This document shows, piece by piece, positions 11,452 to 24,400 of a DNA stretch of 64,000 nucleotides. Each line of letters starts with the position of its first letter. The stretch's first letter is position 1. Under the pieces are notes generated by a model, which did no database searches, was not told where the DNA came from, and saw nothing but the letters and a program-made list of their open reading frames with translations. Source of the DNA: Tubulanus polymorphus (Eukaryota > Nemertea > Palaeonemertea > Tubulaniformes > Tubulanidae). The translations under genes and the position numbers were made by a program. The stretch covers positions 7,552,485 through 7,616,484 of the forward strand of contig NC_134027.1 in NCBI RefSeq assembly GCF_964204645.1. The letters are read 5' to 3'.

Positions 11452-14400
11452 CTACAAAGGTATGTCCTCACCAAATTTACTGATATGCGCTGCTCGCTTT
11501 GCAGGAATCACCAACTGAAAATGAAAATGTTAGCAGTCTTAATACTAAAGAGCCATGAAGAGGGCTTTGAAGTAAATACACAAACAAAAACCTTCAATTT
11601 TTGAAAACGAAATCAAGTGTTTTGTTCATTTTACCTCATTGTGTACGTAGGAATCACAGCCATAACACCATACTGATAAATCAGAGAAACTTAGAACAAC
11701 ACGATGATCCGTTGATAATCCATGCATTAACATATGTTCATTTATATAACGACCACAATGTACCTGGAAAAAGCATCACATAGATTATGAAAATAGATTG
11801 TAATCCGCATGTACATAGAAACATAGAAGGTTTCAATGACAGCCACTTGGATGTTCTAGAAAGTACGAGCTTTTTGAGATGATTGTTCTACTGGTACTTA
11901 CATCATAACAAACAAGACAAATCCAGTTTTCCGCTGGATCGCCGCAATCCATACAAGATTGTCGCACATCTATTCCCGCTCCAGGCACGGGTTGCACTTC
12001 ATATAAATGTGGACACCATAACAATGGAACAACTGCATGTAATTCCTGTATGAAATGCATAATGATTTTATCTACAATGAGGGTTTAAACATTTCAGTTT
12101 CAGTCATTGAAATCTTCAATCATAGTTAACGGAATGAATTTGCACCAAGATTCCTTGAGGTACTTACATTTACATCATGTTCAACACACATCTGTCCAAT
12201 TAAACCATTGATCGTTGTTGAAGGAGACATTACTGGACTACTTTTTCCACCAATAGCACCCTCTAGTTCGTCATCATTATCAACTCGAATACCACCATCA
12301 TCGATATCAAATGAGATGACTTCACCAGCTGCTCCCATGTCCGAGTTACCTATTTGATTATCTGCTTGCCTATTATCCACTAGAAATATTCAATTAAGCA
12401 GATTATCGCAATGTATGGACAGTTACCAGGGGATTCAAGTGATTAATGGAAGGAAAAGATTTGAGGAAGATTACTTACAGGTGAGACGATCCATTGCATG
12501 AATAAATTCGTCCGTACTAGAAAAAGTTGAAAAATTAAGTACATGAATGAATTGACCGTGAGTTTAGCTCAAACTACGTTATATTCTGATTTCTATTTTG
12601 ATGTTTTCTGTGAGGCTATACCTTTGATCCGCCGATGCAACTGAGGATTCCCATGCATCTGTTGAACTACTGACCGCCGAGTCTTGATCAGACGAAATTC
12701 GGACCATTTTCTTACGTTTCACTGGAGCTGGTAAATCAACTACAAGTAACAACAAAATCTTCTCATAGCACTAATGAGCACTAAAATCTTCTCATAGCTC
12801 TGTAAAACTATTGTAAAACTATGTTTCCCATCAAACCAGTCTGTACAACTGTGATGAGTAATAAATATATACTATACTATACTAATGATGACACAATCAG
12901 TTCGTGTTTTGACTGTTTCGCAAATTGAATTTATTAGTCTTCCAGATATGCGACACTGAACGAACCTCTGTATTTGAGGCATTTCCAATACTTCTGTTGA
13001 GTATCCAAAACTTGCTGAAGAGTCTTAACAGCGCTGAAAGTAAACAAGTTATAAACAAAGGCTAACGATTTGATCATATTCAAATACTGAACTTGAATAG
13101 CAGATATTGTTTACCCAGTGAAAGCAGATTTTGGTAAGGAGAAAAAATAGTCTCGCACGAAGACATATGTAATGTTTTAAAACAACAGGCTGCCATTTTC
13201 AACATACCTATCACATGGTATCACAGGATGGTTTAGAATGGGGCACGCATCGCCTAGTAATGTGCTAGTACACATTGCCATTGATTCAGATATCGACTGT
13301 AGATTATAGCCACCCTACAACAGCATCAAAAAATAATAATGTTTGATCTTTGCAATGCCACACACATGATTATCGGATGTCTAAAATGCCTTACTTCTAA
13401 AGCCAGAATCACTTTCCCATTCGCTAGACCCATTAGCATGTGGGTCATATGAGCATAGCCCTCAGGAGTTACTTTGAATCCACCCTGAAATAGAAGGAAA
13501 TTGCAAAATCGACAAGAATGCTCAGAATTAAACACAGTTTGGACCTTTTATTTACCAGTGGGTCCCCTTGAGCTGCATCAAAACCAGCAGATACAATGAC
13601 TAATTCCGGATTGTACTGAAAATGTTCACAATGACAAACTGTTAGCAAGTAGATTTTCATATCGCTTCAAATTCAAAAGTCGAAACAGGAACTTACTTCA
13701 TATGCAATTGGCATAACGACGTGGTGGAATGCAGAAATATAAGCAAAGTCACCCAAACCACGCTGAAAAATGTAACTTAGCGCATGAATGAATATCAAGG
13801 ATTGCGCTGGAATGATAGTAGCAAATCAACCAAGTAAAATACCTTATTCCATGGAATATTGACATTGAAACCTTCCCCTTCATCGACTCCAACCATATCA
13901 AAATTTGCATCCTCCGATGCTGGGAAAAATGTTCCATTATCATAACGATGCAGTGATATATACAACACACTAGTAAACAAAAATATGATTTTTGATTTTA
14001 CATCAGTAATGTTAACTTTGATTCAGATACAGTTTATTAATGAAATAAACACTGACCCCGGATCTCTTTCGAACATATGTTGTATACCATTTCCATGATG
14101 TACATCCCAATCAACAATCAAAATCCTGAATCAAAAAATGAATATACTTGAATGAGCCCGATAATTAATACTTAATTTGGATGTTAAATGTTCTGTACCG
14201 TGAAAGGTTATATTTTTTCTGTGAATATTTGGCAGCTATTGCAACGTTGTTGAACAAACAGAAACCACAGGCTGATTCGTCCTCTGCATGATGGCCAGGC
14301 GGCCTGAAAAATATCCAATATCAAGTTATTACAAAGTATTTCTAATGAAAACAAGTATTACCAGTAAATAGAAGAAAACGCATATACCTGACTACTGCAA

Positions 14401-17400
14401 TTCCGTTTTGTGACTTTCCTGTTAAAACATTGTCTATAACTTGTAAAAGACACCCAGCAGCTAATAGAGCACATTCATATGAATCCTGAAATTAGAAATA
14501 AAAAATTCAACAAATTCATACCTAGGGTGGGTCAAACATTTAATCACCCAACTACGATGCATAATACTACCGGTACCTGATTGAAGAATATAGAATTATA
14601 TTGCAGCTGCATTTCCTTCAAATCACTGTTTTTTGAGGTTTTAGTGTCTTTCATTCTTTTGACGTGGCTTGGAGAATGTACAAGCAAGAGTTCATCTTCA
14701 GTTGCAGAACGACTCTAGAATTGAAATCAGAATCATAATCCAGGATCATCGATGTCGTCAGTGGAATGCGGGATTTGACTGTTGAACAAATAATCCATAG
14801 ATAGTTACTGGAAGACGCTGACATCTATTGACTAGATTGAAATCTTCATGCATGGTAAATATACGTGAAATTCGGTCCGGTCGCTCGGGATGACCTCTGA
14901 AAATGGTATTTTTTTTATCTGGCATAAGTTTCAGGCATGATTTAGGTGTATATAAGTATTAGAAAGTCAACCGAGCACAGAATCAAAGGCACATGACTCA
15001 CGGATTCACAGGATCTTTATGTCTTCTCATTCTTTCATCATAAACAAAACAAGTTTGATTCGGTGCCTTGGTCAGATCTGTCTGCCGAATCACATTATCG
15101 ATCACTTGATCAAAGTGTGCTACTTTTTCAGAATCAAGGGATGGATAGGAATCATAAATTTCATATTCGTCAAACTTTTCATTCATTCTAAAAATAAACA
15201 ACATCCAATTGAGTTTTTGATAGAAAATATGTAACATTTTCTACGTCTGAATAAATGAGTGCTTGCTATATTACCTCTCATAATATAGGTCTGCATTATT
15301 GCTGCTAGTTATTTCTGAAAACCGATCATTATCACAAATTCCTTGCATCTTTAATGATTTCCAGTACGGACGCAATACATTCAATGCATTATATATCGTT
15401 TTAAGTGCGCTGAAAATGAAATCAGCAACTTTTATTATGATAACTGAAACAAATTCACTTTCACTAGTATAAAAAATATTTCAGGTCTTTTTAATAAAAA
15501 AGTATTTGCAATAAATAACCAGTGGTGGTTTTTGACGAGGTAATAACAATGCTGATTTTACCTTTCACAAGGTGGATTCAAAGATTTCAGTGGGGGACAT
15601 GGATCGCCCAGTAAAGTCCTCAGAGTTAACGCTACGCATTCAGACAATGATTTAATACAATATCCTCCTTCCATAACGATGCATAGTTTACCGTTTGCTA
15701 GTGACATGAGCTGATGAGTAAGGTGCGCATAGCACACTGGTTCGACTAACATTTCACCCTACCACAAAAATGCATTAATCAATTTCATTTCATGAGTCAA
15801 AGAGGTAGTCCCATATAGGCCGATATGACTGAAAATATATTTCTCTAACAATATTCAATTTGTTGAATTTGTCAAATGAATATTCAATACAATACATGTA
15901 TTGTATCATAACATTAATGATTAGTAAGCTACTTAAATGTCATTTGATACAAAATGACCACCAGAGTGGATACTAAGATATACATGGTAGACATCCATTC
16001 TGTAACTTGATTGGGCTGGTGATGAAGGAATGGTTTTTGGGAAGGAATAAAAAGCTTTTTTGATTGACTTAGGGAGGACATCACATCACCTGAAAGATTT
16101 ATATTCATATGGTAAATGGATTTGAATGCAGGAGCATGTTGTTGCGGGAGGTCCATTCAACAATCTTAAAATGTACCTTCAAATCACCGACTGCTGCATC
16201 AAAGCCAGCACTAACAAGAACAATCTCAGGACAAAACTAAAGATTAGAAAAAAATAAAGTTAGTGTATACCTCTGGACATCCAATAGCTGCATCAAATCC
16301 TGAACAAACTAGTACTAACTCAGGCTGAAACTATAAAAAAACAACATATATAACCTTTTCAGCCTGATATACACTCATCTACAATCAAACATATCCCAAT
16401 ATTCATGAAACGTATCTGTCAACAATGTGTTAATTAGGAAATGTGGATCACTTTATCATTCATTAATATTTTTTGCTTACCTCATATGCAATAGGCATCA
16501 ATATTTGGTGAAAAACAGCTAAATATTCACTATTAGACATTCCTGTTTTATTCCATGGTATGTTTATATTGTACCCAATACCCCTGCCAGTTCCGATGTG
16601 GTCATAATCGGATTCTTTCAAATTCGGCCAGAAATATCCGAGTTCATATCGATGTATAGAAAAGTACAGCACTCTGAAAAGCAAGACGATCAGCTTCTAT
16701 GTATGAAATTTCCATTACCCGGTAAGACTGGTAACAAGAAATTGGACAAATTCATATATTGCAAATAAATTCTGAAAGTATAACCGGTACACTAACCTGG
16801 GATCATCATAAAACATGTATTGTATGCCTTGCCCATGATGAACATCCCAGTCAACTATCAATATTCTGCGAAAAAAAGTGATGCAAATTCTCTGTCAATG
16901 TATCATCCAATTGCAACTGAGAGACGTGAAAAACCTTTCTGTAGATTTTGATGTAATTTTTCTACCTTTGTAGCCCAAGGTTTTCTAGCCCATGTTTTGC
17001 AGCGATTGCTACGTTATTGAAGTAACAGTAACCGTTACATTCATTGTACATAGCATGATGTCCTGGAGGTCTGAAACGAAAGATGCATAAAAATCTATGA
17101 AACACTTGTTTTTGAATACGGGTACATACACATTGAAAGCATATACGGTACATACCTTGTAATTGTCAGACCATTTTTCACCTGCAAATATGAAGTGAAT
17201 GATGTAAGTATGATTCATAATACATTGTATTTTCGTATAATTTGTGTATGTCAGATATATATACCTTGCTGTCAACTATTTGTTCCACTATATTGATGAT
17301 ACCTCCTAGTACTAAACTCGCAGCTTGGAAACTATGCTGCAAATCAGAGCAGATTACTAATGATTAACTGAACGAAGAAAATAAGGGATTTCATAGAATT

Positions 17401-20138
17401 ATGATTTTTCCGATTTTGAAAGATCTTCATTGATTGACTTGACTATTATTGCCACGATTAATTACCAGTATTTAGAATTTATCGATTGATTGAATATATT
17501 TTGGTTAGTTTAGTATGTAAATAAGAACAATTACTATAAGCAGATATACTATAGGTTATGATTTCACAGAGTAAGCACATAAAAAGACACTTAATGAAGG
17601 TACATGGCTCTACCCAACAAAAATAATCGGATCTCAGTACCAGATATAGGACATAGATTGATATCTATAGGTAAGCATGGATATCCAAATTGTCAGGACT
17701 GGATTCTTGAGCCAAACCTGGACTAACAGGCTTTATGACTTCATGAAGATAGCAGGTGTCAAATATGAATTTCAGGTTGCAGCAAGATGAATTTTGAGTG
17801 ACGATCAGATTCAGATGATTGTTTTGAAGGCATGACTCACATTGTGAAAATAAACAGAATCAAAAAGTGACGATTCATGTTTTAAATCATTTTCATTCAA
17901 TTCTGAGGACTTTTTCACCAATTCGTAAATTTCTTCATCATGGCCTAAGAGTATACTACAGAGGTCAGCAGTTTTCACCTGTGGAACAACATCATTAAAT
18001 AAAACAGTGGATGTTAAAAGAGAAATAAAATATGAAATAGGGGAAGGACATTACACGGGTCCACAGACACATGAAACGTATATCAACTTCATTCAAACTT
18101 GTTCAAATTCTTTTCTGTAGTTTCCAAAAGAACTCATTTGTCAATGGACAAACTTTTTTCAAAAAGTGACAAATTCAAAGAAATTGATTGTAGATGTGAA
18201 TACTTGGTAGGTAAAGAAAGATTAGAATATATATCTTACAACACTACATTGCACGTGCGTTGGAAAAACAACAACTCCTCAGAGAACTAGGGGTCCTGGA
18301 ACACCATGCCCACTTGGAAATTAGTCCGAAGGTCTGAAATGCTTGACAATCTGAAATCTTAAATATCTAACACCTCCTGGTGAACAAATACAGAAACTTC
18401 CACATGAAACTCATCACAATCATGGAACATATCAAGTTACAGCAAAATATGCATAGATCCCAAAATAAATGGAAATCCTGCGTAATTTCACCATTCAATA
18501 TCCCCTTGTGAACGTATGCAAAAGCCAATGATCTTGAAAATGAAAGTGCCAAGTTGACTAAATATGGACGGATGGATGAATGGACAGAGAAAAGGTGAAG
18601 AAAGGGAATGCAAAAGCTCGCTAGGACTAAAGTCCCAAGTGGGCTTAAAAGCCTTTTGATTAGAAATTTGATGAGAAAGTTCAATTTGCAATCAAACATT
18701 GTTACATTTTGACTTCATGGAGAAAGGTGTGGTAGCTTTTCTGAGGTTAGACTAGAGAATGGTTGAGGAGTCACATGACTGGTACAGCAGCCACACAACT
18801 CACTTTATGAAAGTAAACATCATCCATTTTCATAGCGACTGCACTTAGCTGCTCGAAGTTCATATTACGGGTACTTCGTACCAGGTCTAATAAACACGGA
18901 CTATGAATCAACAAGAAATGCTCCTCTAATGCTTCTTCGGCCTGTTGTAAAATTATCGTAATTTGTTCACAAAACCTTTGATCAATCTGTACAATTCCCT
19001 ATTTATAAAGTACGAATGACGGGACTATTTTTTTAACGTAGTATGGATCACCAAAGAGATTTGTAGCCTCCTAGATGAGGAAGCACAAATTAGCAAATAC
19101 CTAACCAAGCTCATGTCAGAATGACTAAAAAAAAATGAGATACAACAGATCATTCGCCAACAACCGCTAGCAGTTTATGGACAAAACAGCAACCAAGTCA
19201 TACATCTGTTATATATATTTGACCAAAATGAGATCAAACCTAAAATGGAATAGTGTTATGATGAAAAATGACATGTATGAATTATACCTCTAATCTGGTG
19301 CATCGTTTTACTAGTCCATACTCTACACAACGTTTATAAGATTCTGTAATTCTTTCTGGACGTTCGGGGTGGTTTTTATCCCACAGACAATGATATGCAG
19401 CCATTTGCTCGTCATATACTAGACCGGTCCTGAAAAATATTCATAATTCAAAGCTTCCTTAACTGAAGAAACTGGAGGCAGGAAGCTATCGTCAAATGAA
19501 AAACCTACTCAGAGGGAAAATCTTTCCGTTTGTCCATAGCCTGAAAAATTAAAAGATTTGCTTAAATCATCTAAAGACTTAAAGATAAATTATGAAAGGT
19601 ATTCACAACATGCTTATTATATAATGCAATGGCAAAGTGCCACTGTGGTGGGGTGAGGTGTATTTACAGTGCTTAAGAAAAGAGTTCTTCCTCCTTGATT
19701 TTTCGACGACCGAAGTTGACGTCCACGTTTTTTTGATTCAGCCAGGCTAGCGCTGGCGCTCTTTGATTTTTTCTTACTAGATGAAGTCTAAAAGAGAGCG
19801 TTTTCAGCATGCTACATAAAATCAACCTTTCCTAGTGCTCCAGTGGTAAAGAAAAATTCGGCAGCAACAAACAAAAAGTGGTGTGAATGTGGCAATAAAT
19901 GGAAGAAGAGTATTTCATTACAACAAACCTTTGGGCGTGTACTGGTTCCGCTAGGAGTTTTGGCTCTACGAACAACACCGGGATCTGTGTTTTCATCGAC
20001 AACTTGAAAATCACAAAGCGCCACAGTTTCGGCAGATTGATTCTGAGCAGATGGTGCCCGCCATCCCAGATTATCTTCCGCTTTGTCTGATATATCATTG
20101 CCTTCTGCACTGGATAACAATTTTTCTTTATCATCCAT
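11452..20138 (-). CDS. HDAC6: Histone deacetylase 6 (two deacetylase domains plus ZnF-UBP)
   Basis: More than 25 exons are visible. The N-terminus (from 20138, [15 protein letters not shown]) is low-complexity and basic. Deacetylase domain 1 runs from about 19433 to 15280 with [15 protein letters not shown] (16966-17070), VDWDVHHG (16799-16863), a GFDAA zinc-ligand exon and EGGYCI (15563-15759). Domain 2 runs from about 15188 to 12965 with [32 protein letters not shown] (13557-13618) and GGYNLQS (13209-13315). The C-terminal ZnF-UBP (12060-11452) shows [41 protein letters not shown] and ends [12 protein letters not shown]6 deacetylates tubulin and other cytoplasmic substrates, and its ZnF binds free ubiquitin C-termini. 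Two exon pairs inside domain 1 are duplicated and listed separately; the mature mRNA presumably uses one of each. Confidence 0.93.
16177..16236 (-). other. HDAC6: HDAC6 domain 1 alternative exon 'a' ([10 protein letters not shown])
   Basis: This 60-base exon has an AG acceptor and GT donor on the minus strand and encodes [20 protein letters not shown]. It keeps the zinc-ligand Asp of GFD and ends in Lys, which aligns with the domain 1 'gatekeeper' Lys of vertebrate HDAC6 (GDPK). It is the downstream member of a tandem pair with 16271-16330, with the same length and phase. Confidence 0.85.
16271..16330 (-). other. HDAC6: HDAC6 domain 1 alternative exon 'b' ([10 protein letters not shown])
   Basis: This is the upstream copy, also 60 bases, encoding [20 protein letters not shown] between good splice signals. 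The zinc-ligand Asp is kept, but the last residue is Glu and the GD of GDxK is GC. The gap to exon 'a' is 34 bases and contains CACTAAC, a good branch-point match, only about 11 bases from the exon 'b' donor. Confidence 0.85.
17841..17978 (-). other. HDAC6: HDAC6 domain 1 alternative exon 'B' (SVYFHN)
   Basis: This 138-base, phase-0 exon encodes 46 residues beginning [19 protein letters not shown] and ending SVYFHN. It has the same length as the exon at 18804-18941, whose place in the domain it could take. It lacks the HSP motif found in the other copy and in the equivalent domain 2 exon. Both borders match splice consensus (ACAG acceptor, GTGAGT donor). Confidence 0.75.
18804..18941 (-). other. 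HDAC6: HDAC6 domain 1 alternative exon 'A' (DVYFHK)
   Basis: This 138-base, phase-0 exon encodes [20 protein letters not shown] through DVYFHK. The IHSP motif matches the VHSP of the equivalent 46-codon exon of domain 2 (about 14577-14714) and the LVHS of vertebrate HDAC6, so this is probably the ancestral version. Exon 'B' lies 825 bases downstream in the direction of transcription. Confidence 0.8.
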
Positions 20139-21494
20139 GTTTCATTCGATATTTCACTTTTCTGCAATGATATACATTTCATCCATTTATATATCAAGTT
20201 CAGCTAATAAGGGTAGATGAACCACCTCACATCTTCTTTTTCTTCTTCTTCTCAATCTTCTCCTTCCAGTTGTGTTCCTTTCCTTTGTGAAGTTTTGAAG
20301 AGTAGAGTCTTCTCAGAAATAGGGGCCACAGGGGAATTGAAGCAAAAAAGGGTCATATGAGAATTAACGGACAGGGAAGGGTTTAGGGGAATTCTTTCTG
20401 GCACAAAGTGATGCATTTGCAGATCGGACCTCTCCTCGGATTTTAATCATCTACTGACTTGTTATTCAGAGGCAATAAATGATAAATGTATCATTCATTG
20501 CCTGTCCTGTGGCATGGTTATTGGTGGATTAGGGTGTTTGACTCACAACCGAGAGGTTGTGGGTTCGAATCCTTTTGTGAAACCATGTTATACAGGAAGG
20601 ACACATATCGAGTGTCCTACCTGTATGATGAAGTTAGCCATAGTATGATGAAGTTGGCCAGAATAGGTAGAAGGGAATGTATTGAATTGAATTGGTTGGA
20701 CCTTGTTTTTTGACTTTGTCCATCATTATCATTTTCTCGGGCTAATTTGCCTACACTACAGGCTACATTCATCTGACGCCTAGCTTTTATATAATCAACA
20801 TGATTTACACGTATCGCATAATTAAAACCAACCTATGAATCTTATGAAATATCGAATTATTTCAATAGGAAGGAAAAGATTTCGAACGTACGTAAATATA
20901 CAAATGGGGACATAAGGTTAAAATGGGACGGCTGTGGAGTACTATGTACCGAATGAGATCAACAAAAATAGATGTTGGTATTTTTTCCTAGGACTTTCGA
21001 ATTAGTACGCATACTAATGTAATAGGCTAAAAACATCAGAATCTATCCTTAGCGCCTCCTCAGAAAAACCAAAGAAAATCCAAAATTATCTATATATGAT
21101 AAGTAATATATTTCATAATTTCTATCCTTGAACTAATGATGTAATAAATTGAAAAATGTGTAAATAATCATATCCGAAGTACTCGTTAAAATATTCTAGT
21201 ATAAGACAAGTGCCAATCATCAAAAATACCTTCTATTGATTCAATATACATCAAACTTCACAAAACCTAACGGACACAATCTGTCTTATTCTCAATTTAT
21301 CCCATAAGCCCTGGCCTCTTAACATTTTTTTCAGTTTCTTTAGATTATCTTTAATCTTCTGACTCAGACGCTTTAACACAAAACAATTTAGAGGTACAGT
21401 TTATTTTCTCTGAGATAGCTAGGCAAGGAATACTGTTTGCTTAGTTATATTTTCGAATATTATGCAAGTCAACCGCTCCTACGCCATCAATTTA
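20139..21494. other. Intergenic DNA between HDAC6 and ACY1
   Basis: Apart from the SINE copy at about 20500-20640 I see only AT-rich sequence and a CT/TTC-rich stretch at 20228-20275. No exon is recognisable. The proximal part is likely the HDAC6 5' UTR and promoter. Confidence 0.4.
20498..20640 (+). mobile_element. tRNA-derived SINE, copy 1
   Basis: It contains a pol III-type A box (TGGTGGATTAGGGTG) and B box (GGTTCGAATCC) spaced like a tRNA. The head CCTGTCCTGTGGCATGG and the post-B-box GTGAAACC...AGGAAGGACACATATCGAGTGTCC are shared with the copy at 56290-56425. Two copies with the same tRNA-unrelated tail show that this is a SINE family, not a tRNA gene. Confidence 0.65.
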
Positions 21495-24400
21495 CTAGTT
21501 TTCATCAGTAAATGGTTTCACGCCGGCCAGTTTCGGAATCAGGTCACAGTAGATGTCGATACCCCGCAGGAAAATATCTTCATTCAAATATTCATTGTGG
21601 TCATGGAGCAATATGGGCGTGTTATTCATTGGAGAAAATCCAAGCGCTGGAATACCGACCTGGAAGAGAGAATAAAAGTTTGATATATTGAGGATAACTG
21701 CTCCATCGCATAAAATAGGCATTCACCTAAGCAAAGCAAATTATTAATTAATATATTATTCATAGCTGTATAATGAAAAGCAATAGCATATTTGAATAAA
21801 TCAGAATATATAACCAGTACCATAGCCATCAAGGAGGGTTGAAAATTTTCAAACTCTTCTACGTACATAATACTTACGCGCTTAAGGGTAATTAGGGGTT
21901 CAAATTAGTGAAATAAGGTACAAATATTTTCATTTTGAACAGTCCTGATGTGATCATTTGTAGATTCGATTTTTCAATTAGTAGGCTGGATAAAAGGCCA
22001 TGCACTTTTTAGTCATACCTGACGAATATACCGGCTGTCAGTAGCTGCAGGAAATACTTCTTTTCTTATTTTCAAACCCCTGTTAATTAGCATATCACAA
22101 GAAAGAATAAACTATTAATTGAATAAAACAGGCCATAAATACCTCACGCAAAAACTGCGAGTCAGTAGCTGCACAAAATATCTCCTTATTTATCTTCAAA
22201 TCCCTATAAACAGGCAGACACTAACGCTCACTATACAATATACATCAGTGTTTTTTTAAAAAGGCCGACTCCCATTCCGTGCAAAATGAAACCTGAAGAT
22301 AACGCAAGAAGTTCACAAAGACTTACATTTTCTTACAAGTGGAACTTAATGCATGCCACCATGGATAATCTTCATCAGTCCGTGTTACTACTTGCGTGTG
22401 ACATTGCTGCAAAATAACCAGAAAAGCAAAATGTTATCAATATCAATCTTTTAAAATCTTATCTATGACCAAAGAATGTACAATACTCTTTTCAACATTA
22501 TTGCTTGTCTTGAAGCTAAATATGCTGTTCTATATATGATAAATGATCTAAATATTTTTACTAGAAACTAGTATTTACTGGCAACTGATTTCAGAAAACT
22601 GCACTGATATTGTAACACTAGAAATACCTGGTTCCATTCAAAATTCACATCTTTTCCAGCATCTGTAGCCCATTTCTCGACCATAGATTGAAATTCGACT
22701 AAATCAGTAGTTGGCGGAACTCTCATATCGAATGCTGGAATTAGTATGTGTAAATAAGTGAGTATGTATGCCCTGAAGTGGGTTCCTTGACTTGACAGAT
22801 ACTGTACCTGCGGAAATTTCAGCTGGAACTACATTGTGCTGTACACCTCCCTACATAGAAACAGAAAACAGAGTTTTCTGTGTGTGATTATGCTACTAAA
22901 GTCTATTCATTGTACTGGTAGTATATGCATGTATGAAAATATACTTTTAATAAAATAAGCCTCTATTGTATGACATTTGTATTATACCTTTATAATAGTC
23001 ATATTAACAGATACAACATCTCCAATTGTCAAATTAGGGTCACTTTCTAGCCTGAAAATATGTAGAACATATTATTAAGATATCCAATGGGAAATATCAT
23101 GCTGATTCCAGCTTATTTTTATTGTTAAATGCTCACTTATTCTTCTGATCTGCCCGGAACGCCATGAACGAATTGATAACATTGTGCTGAAATGGATACA
23201 AAATGGCTGATGAAAATGATATGTACTTTATAGAAAAATATATGGCAATATATATAACTAAATATATAGAACTCGGGTGAAATCCTTACAATTTTCTCAG
23301 CAGCAGTGTTTTCAATAAATCTTGAACCATGTCCGGGATCACCATGGGCAGTCACAGTTATCCCTGCAAAAATGTGAACCAAAACTCTCAAAACCTAGAT
23401 CTCCCAACGGTGGGGAATGAATTAAACAGTTTTCATTGTTACGTACACCATGGCGATTTCTCTCCATAAAACACAGAAAAAACGTCGGTGGGAGATGCAA
23501 GCCCTAAATATAAGAGTTTAACAAACTTATCTCAGATACAAGCAAATGGTTAGCCAGTTCAATCAAATCAGTTTGAAAAAGTGAAGTTTACAACACAACA
23601 AGAAAATCTTCAGATTGGGTCAACATGAAAATTGATTCAATTCAATTCACCTTCATCCATAGCAAAACCAACATTCATATTCTTAAAATGTTCATGTTTA
23701 ACGAAAATTGCCATTCCTTTGAAGCCACCTACTTCCTCATCTGTGGAAAGAAATCACTTAGTCTTGAATCAATTAAGATCGAATAACAGAACTAATTCAA
23801 GATTTTAGCCTTTTGATTAATACAATTTACCTGGAACAAATGTCATATGTATTGTGCGTAAAAATCTCTTGCCTTGCTCTTTCAGTCTTCGAATAGCCTC
23901 GATATACCTAGCAGGAAAACCAGGTAATATAATTTCAACTATAATACAATAACCAATATAACAAAGATTGAGCTTTTTTATAATTTAACTCACTGTATTC
24001 CAACACATTTCATATCCTGTGATCCCCGTGCAATTATATCACCGTTTTCAGTTTTCTTAGCTTCAAAAGGATCACACGCCCAATGTTCCTTTGGGATGAA
24101 AAACAATTTCAACTTTAGTCTTTTTTCTGAACAGCTTTTGCGCTGGTTATTCAAATTTGATAGAAGTTTATTAATTCTAGCGTTCATCTACTTACTGGAA
24201 AGACGGGAACCACGTCTATATGTGAATTGAGCATTATAGATGGTAACGAGGGATCTTCACCTTCCCATGTTATAATCACCACAGGTTCCTTACCAGTTAC
24301 CTATTCAATATATCAGTCATTATGAATATAATGAGCTCAAATACAAATTTCAATGCGACTGTTCAAGAAAAACCTTAGTGCCAGTGGTATGACGCTCCAT

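Noticed and set aside
16237-16270. A normal 34-base intron joining the two HDAC6 gatekeeper exons
   Set aside because: It is shorter than typical metazoan introns, and the branch point sits too close to the donor, so joint inclusion is unlikely.
18367-18699. 110-codon minus-strand open frame inside HDAC6
   Set aside because: It lies in the intron between the duplicated exons 'A' and 'B', and its translation matches nothing in HDAC6.
20516-20590. Possible functional tRNA gene (A and B boxes)
   Set aside because: The stems do not pair as a cloverleaf, and the same head and tail recur at 56.3 kb, so it is a SINE.
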